This document shows positions 1 to 7,428 of a stretch of 64,000 nt of DNA, one piece after another (within the stretch, counting starts at the first letter, position 1; each line of letters opens with the position of its first letter). The DNA comes from Lachnospiraceae bacterium UBA3401. Lineage in GTDB: Bacteria > Bacillota > Clostridia > Lachnospirales > Lachnospiraceae. Made by a program: the position numbers and the translations under genes. Location: NCBI GenBank assembly GCA_002358575.1, contig DEPD01000136.1, positions 34,187 to 98,186 on the forward strand, written 5' to 3'. Below the pieces are notes generated by a model. It was given only the letters and a program-made list of their open reading frames with translations. It made no database searches and had not been told where the DNA came from.

Positions 1-517
1 CATTGCTAAACTTAATGAACTGTCCAGATGTCGGTATGGTAGAATCAACCCCCGTAAGTTCCTGTCCCCATACACCCTTTTTGAAAAAACTACGGGCAAA
101 CCATGCATCCTGGTGAATATTTGCCTGTGATGCCATTGTCTTTGTTCTCTGCTGTTTTGGGTCTGCTATCCTTGGACCCATTCTCCGGTTTAAGTCTGTC
201 TGCCTGATCTGGTCAATACCCATAATCATCTGATCTACTACGCAAGCATAAGTGTCCATATGTTCAGAAAGCACTGCCGGATCGACTTTGCCGTATGCTG
301 GTTTTCTATGCCAGTTGTCACGTAGTAAATCCTCTTTATCAAATATGTAATAATTATCAGAGGATAAAGACACTGGGCAAATCGGAAAAATCGTCTTTGC
401 AAAACTCTTTTCATCACTCTGGTAATATGCCAGCGCCATATTTGACAACGCTGTGTGTGGTCTGAAGGCACCCTTTGCAATATCTGCTTGAATGCTCGCT
501 GCTGTTCTTTTCGCCAT
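1..517 (-). CDS. Major capsid protein, N-terminal part
   Basis: An open frame runs off the left edge of the window, giving the first 172 residues. The start is ATG at 517 with AGGAGG 8 bases upstream; another frame that overlaps it is a shadow. The protein begins MAKRTAASIQADIAKGAF and contains a DNYYIFDKEDLLRDNW segment and a later TYACVVDQM segment, as in phage capsid subunits that bind DUF2190 decoration proteins. Its position just after the decoration and scaffold genes supports the call. The family match is by pattern and position only. Confidence 0.75.
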   Translation of the reverse strand, partial: MAKRTAASIQADIAKGAFRPHTALSNMALAYYQSDEKSFAKTIFPICPVSLSSDNYYIFDKEDLLRDNWHRKPAYGKVDPAVLSEHMDTYACVVDQMIMGIDQIRQTDLNRRMGPRIADPKQQRTKTMASQANIHQDAWFARSFFKKGVWGQELTGVDSTIPTSGQFIKFSN

Positions 518-535
518 TTTTCATTCCCTCCTGCT

Positions 536-958
536 TTAAGCTTTTTGATATTTGGCAATCTGCACTCTGCAATAATCATCTTTTGCAACTGTTGAAAGTG
601 CGATACCTACTACATAGTTACCGGATTCTGCCTTAACAGCCAAACCGTTAGATGCTGTGACTTCATTCCCTTTGGCAATTTCGCCACCAGCTAAGATATA
701 GCCAATATCCTTAATCTGAATATCAACATCATCACCAATAGTTACTTTTCCCGATTCCACACCGGAAATATCATTCATTCCAGTTTCAATCAGTGCAACT
801 CCTATCAAGACAGTAGAGCCATCTGTTGCTAGAACAACATTGCCGTCCTTATCATATGTCATAATCCGATTTCTTGCGTCCTCAATGTTATCTCCAGCCT
901 GCTCCACAATCGTAACACTCTGGTTCACCTGTACTCCATTGAAATTTCTGTTTCCCAC
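536..958 (-). CDS. DUF2190-type capsid decoration protein
   Basis: This 140-residue protein has the small beta-rich layout of DUF2190 capsid-stabilising proteins: an early VEQAGDNIEDARNRI stretch, glycine-rich turns (TDGSTVLIGVAL, YILAGGEIAKGNEVTAS), and a closing segment GNYVVGIALSTVAKDDYCRV. Such proteins sit on the outer capsid of siphophages. It starts with GTG at 958 behind GGAGG, and lies 18 bases from the capsid gene, between scaffold and capsid as usual. Confidence 0.75.
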   Translation of the reverse strand: MGNRNFNGVQVNQSVTIVEQAGDNIEDARNRIMTYDKDGNVVLATDGSTVLIGVALIETGMNDISGVESGKVTIGDDVDIQIKDIGYILAGGEIAKGNEVTASNGLAVKAESGNYVVGIALSTVAKDDYCRVQIAKYQKA

Positions 959-975
959 TTGGTTATCCTCCTTCC

Positions 976-2226
976 TTAAAATCCTGCTTCTGTTTCATAC
1001 TCACTCATAAGTTCTGGATTATCTTCCCAGGCTTTCGCTACTGCCGTAGCATAATCCAAGGAAGAATTTTTCTCCATATACCCTTTGGCAATGGTTTCAA
1101 TTTTTGCCTCGGCTGCTCCTGCTGTAGAACCATGACCGGACTTTCCAATTTCAGAGAATACGCCGGACTTTTCAACTGCTGCTACTGCCTGGTCCAACAC
1201 AGCAATCATATCATTGTAGGCAGTTCCTCCCGCAGCTTTAAGACTTTTCAGCATAGGCACCAATTCTTCTTCCTTTTTACCGATAATCACATATCTCTTT
1301 GCAACCTCGGTCAGTTCTCTAGCCTCGGCATCTTCGCGGAATTTCTTCAAGCTTTCCAGTTCTGCCCTTACTGCGGGGTGCAGTCCCTTATAGATGCTGT
1401 CTGGTTCCTCTGTTTGTGCAACAGATGCCACCACATTAGGCACAGGCTGGGTTACAGACTTAACTACTGTTGGTTCTGTAGATGCAGGAGGCAATAACTG
1501 TTCTACAGGTGCTGATGCGCCTCCATCAACGGTATTGTCTCCCTCGTCCACTCCATAGCGTTTTTCAATGTTTTCCAGAAAAGCTCTCTCCGCATCTGTT
1601 AGTTTACTCTTGTCAATCTTCATTCCCATTTCCCTTTCTTCTCCTTTCGGTTTTTGGTTGTTATCTGGTTCCTCTTTTTCAGATTCCTCTTTGGCAACTT
1701 TTTCAATTGTTTCATTCAGCCTTTCTACCGCCGATTTCATAATCTCCAGCTCTGCCTCTGATACATCTTCATTTTTCTTTACAATGCTGGCTGACCTGCC
1801 GCTGGACCACTTCTTGATTGATTCCTGCACTACTGCGTAAAATTCATCAAGACTCTCCTGCATTGCTGCTGCCGCGCTGGCACTGTCCAGTTCATCATCA
1901 TTGAGGATTGAACAAAGAGAAGACTGCAATGCATAACCGATATCCCATATCTCATCACAAATCTTTTGGTTGTTGACTTCATTGACTTTCTCACTGAAAC
2001 TTATGGAATCGCCTTTCTGTATTTCAGCTACTGCACTGTCAATTTCCTCTTGATTCATACCAGCCGCTTTTCCAATAAAGCCAAACAACTTTTTAAGTAT
2101 GCTGCTGGAATTTTTCGGTTCTTCTTTATCTTTTTTCTTCCTCATTTTAATATCAGCATCAGGATTTGCCCCTTCATCTACAAAATCTACCTTCTTGATT
2201 TTAAGATTCCTTAGCTTTGTTGCCAC
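976..2226 (-). CDS. Capsid scaffold / head maturation protein
   Basis: This 416-residue protein starts at GTG 2226 after AGGAGA. The first 25 residues (LKIKKVDFVDEGANPDADI) are the conserved opening of head-maturation proteins that accompany XkdF proteases. The middle is highly charged and low in complexity (KEEPDNNQKPKGEEREMG near residue 190), and the C-terminal third is helical, as expected for a scaffold that is removed after assembly. The gene lies between the protease and the decoration/capsid genes. The scaffold role is inferred from composition and place. Confidence 0.6.
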   Translation of the reverse strand: MATKLRNLKIKKVDFVDEGANPDADIKMRKKKDKEEPKNSSSILKKLFGFIGKAAGMNQEEIDSAVAEIQKGDSISFSEKVNEVNNQKICDEIWDIGYALQSSLCSILNDDELDSASAAAAMQESLDEFYAVVQESIKKWSSGRSASIVKKNEDVSEAELEIMKSAVERLNETIEKVAKEESEKEEPDNNQKPKGEEREMGMKIDKSKLTDAERAFLENIEKRYGVDEGDNTVDGGASAPVEQLLPPASTEPTVVKSVTQPVPNVVASVAQTEEPDSIYKGLHPAVRAELESLKKFREDAEARELTEVAKRYVIIGKKEEELVPMLKSLKAAGGTAYNDMIAVLDQAVAAVEKSGVFSEIGKSGHGSTAGAAEAKIETIAKGYMEKNSSLDYATAVAKAWEDNPELMSEYETEAGF

Positions 2227-2260
2227 CTTCTTGTCTCCTTTCTGTAAAATTTATAATACA

Positions 2261-2288
2261 AAAAAGACACCTTTTCAGATGTCTTTTT
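2261..2288 (-). terminator. Terminator after the ORF6N gene
   Basis: A 9-bp perfect stem (AAAAAGACA / TGTCTTTTT) with a 10-base loop is flanked by A and T runs, so it can act in both directions. It separates the antirepressor-like gene from the scaffold gene. Confidence 0.7.
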
Positions 2289-2323
2289 GAATTATCAGCA
2301 TATAATTGCATTTGTTATTGTCT

Positions 2324-3118
2324 TTATGCGCAATATTTAATCTCATATTCTGAAACAATTTTGGAGAAAATTTCTCGTAGTTTCTTATCTTCGTCAATGA
2401 TATCCATACGATTTGTATTCTTTATCTCAGTTTTTGTGCACCCACTATCGGACATTCGCTGTTTTTTGTTCCGAAGTCTGGTTCCTAAATCACAACCAGC
2501 GCGGCACTCTAATTCACTGTACATCTCATTTCGCAAAACGTTAAATTCGGTTCCACAACTCTTTTGAATACGATTAAACTTTATATTAATTTCTTCACGC
2601 CAGTTGTCAAGTATTGGTTTAACAGCGTCTTTTATATTTTCTGTCGTAACAATTGCTTTCTGCGCCAACTCTTTTGCTTCCTTTGCCTGTAACTCTGTTG
2701 TAGCAATTTGATTTATCATCTGAAATAACATTTTTGTTTCGGGTGACAATCTTTCATCTACAAGCTGTCTGACACGAAAATAGCTACTTACAAGCTGACG
2801 CTGCACTTTCCATGCCAAATCGTCGGTGAAAGACTTAACAAGCATCAAATAGCCGCTTTCTGTCATTAAATTTACTGGAATGTTCGGATTTCCTCCCTTC
2901 GGTGGGTTGGGTACGTATTCCGTACAGAACTCCGAATAGGAAATTGTAAAGAAATCCTCGCCCTCAATGAAATGCTTTTTGTTATCGTTAAAATTTCTCT
3001 TTGCAGTTCCTTCTGGTCTGCCATGCACAGCATCAATATCCTTGAATGTCACTACTCGCTGACCTTTATACTCCTTTATTGAAATATCATGGTTGTTAAT
3101 CTTGATAATATCATTCAT
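2324..3118 (-). CDS. ORF6N-domain antirepressor-like protein
   Basis: This protein of about 264 residues has an N-terminal ORF6N DNA-binding domain (RVVTFKDIDAVHGRPEGTA, then a WKVQRQLVSSYF helix near residue 110) and a C-terminal ORF6C-like helical part. Proteins of this type act as phage antirepressors or regulators. The chosen ATG at 3118 sits 8 bases after AGGTGG; a GTG 12 bases further up lies inside that ribosome site. It interrupts the head genes and has its own terminator at 2261-2288, so it behaves like an inserted extra gene (moron). Its target is unknown. Confidence 0.8.
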   Translation of the reverse strand: MNDIIKINNHDISIKEYKGQRVVTFKDIDAVHGRPEGTAKRNFNDNKKHFIEGEDFFTISYSEFCTEYVPNPPKGGNPNIPVNLMTESGYLMLVKSFTDDLAWKVQRQLVSSYFRVRQLVDERLSPETKMLFQMINQIATTELQAKEAKELAQKAIVTTENIKDAVKPILDNWREEINIKFNRIQKSCGTEFNVLRNEMYSELECRAGCDLGTRLRNKKQRMSDSGCTKTEIKNTNRMDIIDEDKKLREIFSKIVSEYEIKYCA

Positions 3119-3147
3119 GTACCTTACCACCTTTCTATAAATTTCTC

Positions 3148-3327
3148 TTATAAGAATACTTGGGAAACAACTAAAGCGTTTTCATTTACATTAACAACAC
3201 CCTGCTTCACCAACCCTGCGCCTACTAGACAGCCAAGATGATCAAGAAATGGACCTTTTGCTTCATTTTTATTCGACTGGAATCCTTTCTGCTTCGCCTT
3301 CGATAGAGAACATAGAGTAAGTCCCAT
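3148..3327 (-). CDS. Small hypothetical protein overlapping the protease gene
   Basis: A 59-residue frame (MGLTLCSLSKAKQKGFQ...) starts at ATG 3327 inside the end of the protease gene and fills the gap before the ORF6N gene. The part outside the overlap (GPFLDHLGCLVGAGLVKQGV) reads like a real compact protein. There is no clear ribosome site, so the true start may differ. I do not recognise a family. Confidence 0.3.
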   Translation of the reverse strand: MGLTLCSLSKAKQKGFQSNKNEAKGPFLDHLGCLVGAGLVKQGVVNVNENALVVSQVFL

Positions 3328-3706
3328 CTTTTACCTTTTCCCATACATCAGAATCCGTAACTTTAAATCCAATCCACCAGCCAACTGGCAGCGTTCCTAC
3401 TGGAATACCCATTGCTGCCATTTTATCTTCTGTAAATACAACGCTTTCTATTAATACAGCAACACCGCCTCTTTCATGCATTTCGCCGCCTTCACCATAA
3501 AGCCTTACATATTCATAAACTGCTTCCTCAAGCTCACAAGGAGCGATAATGTCACCCTGCCAATCTTCTATCAGCTCACCATCTGCACGTATAGACACAC
3601 TTGCCCACCCAAAGGCAAGATGCCTGTCATCATCAGATTTTGTTATCTTGAAACGTCCTTTTAGAACCTCATTTTGTTTTTCAATTAGTTCAGAGAATTT
3701 TTTCAC
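3269..3706 (-). CDS. XkdF-like prohead serine protease
   Basis: This 145-residue protein matches the XkdF family of phage head-maturation proteases: a FGWASVSIRADGELIEDWQG opening, an LEEAVYEYVRLYGEGGEMHE helix, LIESVVFTEDK, GWWIGFKVTDSDVWEKVKDG and a closing FSIEGEAERI. The H near residue 77 and S in LIES are the likely catalytic pair, by analogy with the family. It sits between MuF and the scaffold, where capsid proteases normally lie. Confidence 0.82.
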   Translation of the reverse strand: MKKFSELIEKQNEVLKGRFKITKSDDDRHLAFGWASVSIRADGELIEDWQGDIIAPCELEEAVYEYVRLYGEGGEMHERGGVAVLIESVVFTEDKMAAMGIPVGTLPVGWWIGFKVTDSDVWEKVKDGTYSMFSIEGEAERIPVE

Positions 3707-3743
3707 TTTATCCTTTCTACCTACCTTTCAAATATTAATATAA

Positions 3744-3767
3744 AAAGGACCTGTTCCCAAGTCCTTT
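3744..3767 (-). terminator. Terminator after the MuF/small-gene pair
   Basis: A perfect 7-bp stem AAAGGAC / GTCCTTT with a 10-base loop is followed on the minus strand by a T run. It closes the MuF and small downstream gene as one unit. Confidence 0.65.
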
Positions 3768-3801
3768 ATTTTTCCTGTTTTATATTCCAACAATCAGAAA
3801 A

Positions 3802-4038
3802 CTATTTAATTCCATATTTTTCTCTTAATTTTAGAATTTCTTTTCCAAACCACTTTGTAATCTCATGCAATTCTTTAGCCGATGGATCTGTATCCAATCC
3901 AGAAGGATATAAAATGTTTCTATATTTTCTCAATATCGCATCTTTTTTTTTCAATGTTTCTTCTATCAGTTTTTTCCCCTCTTCTTCGTAGGCAGCCCAT
4001 GAATCTTTATCGTTTCTTTCTTTCATATCGAAATCCAT
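3802..4038 (-). CDS. Small protein overlapping MuF; candidate immunity protein
   Basis: This 78-residue, highly charged, helical protein (EEEGKKLIEETLKKKDAILRK, then LHEITKWFGKEILKLREKYG) starts inside the last 32 bases of the MuF gene, with GGAGG 15 bases upstream. An ATG at 4026 is also possible. I do not recognise a family. Its place directly after a MuF protein with an extra C-terminal domain, and the shared terminator, are what one expects of a toxin-immunity pair. That role is inference. Confidence 0.5.
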   Translation of the reverse strand: MDFDMKERNDKDSWAAYEEEGKKLIEETLKKKDAILRKYRNILYPSGLDTDPSAKELHEITKWFGKEILKLREKYGIK

Positions 4039-5527
4039 ATTTTTCAGCCAGCCTCCTTACAAAAAAATCATATTCATCAAAATCCACATCTGCATTACCG
4101 TAAAAAACCTGTTGCAAAAATTCTGCATAATTTTCTCCTTTATAAGCATGTTCCAATTCTGCTGAACTTGCATAACCAGTTTCCAATGTCCGCTGAATGG
4201 TATATGTATATTTGAAATCTACGCCTTTAAGCTGGGTAAGTTCATAATCCATAAACAATGAAATATCATCATAACTGAACGAAAAATGCGTTTCCTGTAT
4301 TGGATGGTTATGTGTAACGTAAGCACCATACAATTCTTCACTTAAATCAATATTAGGATAAACTGCTTTTTCATTTCCAAAGCATTTCCACACCAAACCA
4401 GAGGACGATATTACAACCGCATTTTCAATATTACTATTTACAATTTCAGCCTCATATTTAATTAATTCTGACTTTATCACATCATCAGACATGTTGTCAA
4501 GAGAGCCAAGATATTCTGGTGGTTCATGTTCTGGAATTTCCACACTATCGTCATCTCCTGCGGAAAGCCCCCTATCTGTAAACACAACTGGCTCCACCTC
4601 AATATACTCCACGGCACAAGCACATCGCGGGTGCGCAGGCGGCAGCAGATCTTGTCCTGGAAATAGCGTTTTGCCCTTAAATGGAAAACTTTTGTCCATT
4701 TCAATTTCTGTACCTTCAAGTGCCTGGCATATGGTACATACCCTGTCGTCTCCTGATGTGCTCCATCTCTTTTTTACTGTTCCAAGATAGCCTTGTTGTT
4801 GGGCTTGCCGTATTCCTTCATCTGCCCCTCTGTTATATGCAAATGCGCTTTCTGTTTGTGCTATAGTCATAGCTCTTTGACGGTGTTTCCTCTCTGCGTA
4901 TTTACAGGTTGCATCAAGCGCTTTTCTCTGCATATTTTCGGGCTTCATTCGTGGGTGCTCTTTTTTCAGATTCTCTATAATACTGTCATAAAATTTGGCT
5001 GCTGCTTGTGCATCACCTTTTGTCAAGCCAATACAAGGGCGGATAAGTCTGGACAGCTCATCAACAGTATGCCCTTCCTTCATCTTCTTTGCTACCAGAA
5101 CAGAGATAGCTTCTTTCTGTTCTTTCGTACAAGCTGTAACCAATTGCGCACCATGCTCATGAATCCACTTTAACATGCCTGGTGTCTGTGTGTTAAATAC
5201 AAATGTTTTATCGTCCAAAATAGGCTGCCCTGATGCACCAGCAATCACTGCATTTGTCCACAAGCCCTTCAGTCTGTCTGAAATTAATTTGGAATAGTCC
5301 TGTCTCCATAATTCTATGGCTTCTTTACTTAATGTTCCATCTAGTACAGCCTGCCGCAACTCCTGATATGTAATCGCATTTTGTTGATCTTCCCAAAAGC
5401 CGCAAAGAATCTGTACTGGTTCCTCATTATTATTTTCAAGATATTCTTCAAGGCGCTCTAAAACTTCCTGGCTGTTAGCTGTCTTTACTTTTCGCACCCG
5501 TTTCGGAGGAATGATTCGTAATCCCAT
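4007..5527 (-). CDS. MuF minor head protein with C-terminal JAB-like domain
   Basis: The first 310 residues are a phage head morphogenesis (Mu gpF-like) domain: a long helical part, MTIAQTESAFAYNRGADEG near 220-240, CTIC at 264-267 and the typical PPAHPRCAC at 296-304. After an acidic linker (residues 325-350) comes an extra domain of about 150 residues with a THNHP motif at 405-409 followed by FSFSYDD. This resembles the metal-binding HxHP...SxxD signature of JAB/MPN+ metalloproteases, though the spacing to the S and D is not canonical. MuF proteins of Firmicute temperate phages often carry polymorphic toxin domains here. The effector function is inferred. Confidence 0.8.
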   Translation of the reverse strand: MGLRIIPPKRVRKVKTANSQEVLERLEEYLENNNEEPVQILCGFWEDQQNAITYQELRQAVLDGTLSKEAIELWRQDYSKLISDRLKGLWTNAVIAGASGQPILDDKTFVFNTQTPGMLKWIHEHGAQLVTACTKEQKEAISVLVAKKMKEGHTVDELSRLIRPCIGLTKGDAQAAAKFYDSIIENLKKEHPRMKPENMQRKALDATCKYAERKHRQRAMTIAQTESAFAYNRGADEGIRQAQQQGYLGTVKKRWSTSGDDRVCTICQALEGTEIEMDKSFPFKGKTLFPGQDLLPPAHPRCACAVEYIEVEPVVFTDRGLSAGDDDSVEIPEHEPPEYLGSLDNMSDDVIKSELIKYEAEIVNSNIENAVVISSSGLVWKCFGNEKAVYPNIDLSEELYGAYVTHNHPIQETHFSFSYDDISLFMDYELTQLKGVDFKYTYTIQRTLETGYASSAELEHAYKGENYAEFLQQVFYGNADVDFDEYDFFVRRLAEKYGFRYERKKR

Positions 5528-5599
5528 ATGCTGCTTTTCCTTTCTGTTTTGGCTGCTTTTATAAAGCTGTATGACATATTCTGTATATTAAAATATCCG

Positions 5600-6997
5600 T
5601 TATCTCCCTAACCGTTTTTTAGCCTCTTCCGCCTTACTATTTTGTATTTCCTCGCTTTCTTCATCAGGTTCAGTCCCTGCGGCTGTTTTTGGCTCTGGCG
5701 GCTGGTTCTGCTCCTGCTGTTCCTGCCTTGTTCGGTCAATCTCCCTAATATCAGAATAAGTTCTATCTGGAAGATGTCCGACCTGTCGAATATAATCTTC
5801 TAATCCATCATCAGGTATTAAAACGCCAATTCCAGTCATATCCTTTATAAATGCTGCAACCTTCGTAATATCTGCATCTTCTATATCTCCATGTGTCATT
5901 TTGGGATATTCTGTAATGCCAGAAAAATACTGACCGTTAATGTCAATCAATGATGGTATGCCCTGGCTGTTAAACGTCTCACAAATGATATCCAAAAAAG
6001 CTCCTATAGCAACAGCAAACAGTTCTGTCTTATCCGAACTAAGCGCCCAACTTCCCGTTTTGTCATGCCCTAGGAAAATAAAATCTGCTAATACTGTCAT
6101 AGCAATTCTGATGTCGTAGCGATTTATAATCGCGTTGGTATCAAATTGTCGCGTTCCACCAGAACTTAGTAATTCCAACTTATAACCAAACGGAAGGACA
6201 ACTCCCTCCATTTCGTCCCTGCGAATATTTCTGACCATACTTTCAAGTCCAGCTAATATATCAGCATTTTCTGGCATGTTTTTGTCCCATAAATCTACAC
6301 CATCTGGTCCATATAGCACTGGAAGTCCTGCCAAATCTCGCTCAATACCAATTCCTTCTATCTCTTGGATTCTCCGCTTGAAGTACCATGACCGATAAGC
6401 ATTTCTAAGAATACTCCTTCCTTCTGGATTGTTCTTACGACTTTTTGTCCGAAATAGTAACGCCTTCTCCATAGGAATTGTAAATGTCCCAAAATCTGGG
6501 GGCGGCATCTGTGTCATTCCAAGCAGATTATCCTCATTGTCATATTCCCATTGATAAAGTGTTTCCTGTGCCCTTATTGGAAGTTTCTTCCAACCAATAA
6601 GACCATCATTAAATTTGCTCCTGGTTCGTGTATCTTTTGTATTTCCCATGCGCCGCTTATATACAATTTCATGAAAGCTCCAACCATAGGTGAGAAAAGA
6701 CAGGATTTCTGATATTGTGTCAATCCATGTGTCCTGCATATCATTCATGCAGCTCTCCACAAATTCAGCAGCTTCTTTATCCTTTGCAGTATCTCCGCCT
6801 GGCTGCACATTCCAACTGCATTGTCTCACCAGCATTTCTATAGAAAAGAGGATAGCGCCTATTATATCATCATTTTCAGACATTTCCCTGTATATCTCTA
6901 TCCCCCGTTTTCCCCTTAGCTCATAGAGAAATTCTTCATAAATATTTCCGCCATAGCGCCGCTGCCCTATACGACCTATCTCTTTGCTGCTTGCCAT
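5600..6997 (-). CDS. Phage portal protein
   Basis: A protein of about 465 residues in the place of the portal, between terminase and MuF. It has the features of the DUF935/gp29-like portals: an early segment with YEEFLYELRGKRGIEIYREM, SWNVQPGG near residue 60, GWSFHEIVYKRR, KLPIRAQETLYQWEYD, and NPEGRSILRNAYRSWYFKR near 200, followed by an acidic, Gln/Glu-rich C-terminus. Portals form the dodecameric ring through which DNA enters the head. ATG 6997 is preferred over an upstream GTG because of the GAGGTG ribosome site. Confidence 0.85.
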   Translation of the reverse strand: MASSKEIGRIGQRRYGGNIYEEFLYELRGKRGIEIYREMSENDDIIGAILFSIEMLVRQCSWNVQPGGDTAKDKEAAEFVESCMNDMQDTWIDTISEILSFLTYGWSFHEIVYKRRMGNTKDTRTRSKFNDGLIGWKKLPIRAQETLYQWEYDNEDNLLGMTQMPPPDFGTFTIPMEKALLFRTKSRKNNPEGRSILRNAYRSWYFKRRIQEIEGIGIERDLAGLPVLYGPDGVDLWDKNMPENADILAGLESMVRNIRRDEMEGVVLPFGYKLELLSSGGTRQFDTNAIINRYDIRIAMTVLADFIFLGHDKTGSWALSSDKTELFAVAIGAFLDIICETFNSQGIPSLIDINGQYFSGITEYPKMTHGDIEDADITKVAAFIKDMTGIGVLIPDDGLEDYIRQVGHLPDRTYSDIREIDRTRQEQQEQNQPPEPKTAAGTEPDEESEEIQNSKAEEAKKRLGR

Positions 6998-7050
6998 TGA
7001 CACCTCACCTCTTTTCCTTTATATATTATTGATTTTATGTAGAATATCCT

Positions 7051-7428
7051 CTATTCTTTGGGATAGTGTGTAAATTTATTAAGATGATCTTTTAAGTTCT
7101 GGTACTCTTTGGCATGATGCTTTTCCAAATATTGCAGTTCCTCTGGATGCTCTATAAATATAGATGCAGGTAGAAACTGCCTCCAGATACATCCATAAGA
7201 AGGAAAAATATCTACTCCTGTCAGTTCGCTTAATTTATTTAAAACTTTTTTCAAATTCATTGTGTCAGGTGTTTTGCATTCATGGGAATATTTACAATAC
7301 CAGCATCCATAAAACATTTGATATGTATCTATTTCTTCTTGTTCGGGTGCGCACCATGCACTCTGTAACTGTCTTGCAATACAGTGTAAGTCTTTATCTG
7401 TTAATTCTTCCACCAATTTTACCTCCAA
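7051..7428 (-). CDS. Hypothetical Cys-rich phage protein
   Basis: This 125-residue protein overlaps the end of the terminase gene by 10 bases, so it is probably translated with it. It has Cys pairs (CWYCKYSHEC near residues 42-51) and a later GCIWRQF, suggesting a small metal site. It lies between terminase and portal, a place where phages often keep a small packaging accessory gene. No family recognised. Confidence 0.6.
   Translation of the reverse strand: MEVKLVEELTDKDLHCIARQLQSAWCAPEQEEIDTYQMFYGCWYCKYSHECKTPDTMNLKKVLNKLSELTGVDIFPSYGCIWRQFLPASIFIEHPEELQYLEKHHAKEYQNLKDHLNKFTHYPKE

Noticed and set aside
238..588. A 116-codon frame near the left edge
   Set aside because: It is out of frame with the capsid gene, which has AGGAGG and continues without a stop off the window.
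2099..2567. Plus-strand open frames over the scaffold and ORF6N genes
   Set aside because: They are Phe/Ser/Leu-rich reverse-strand readings of minus-strand coding sequence, without ribosome sites.
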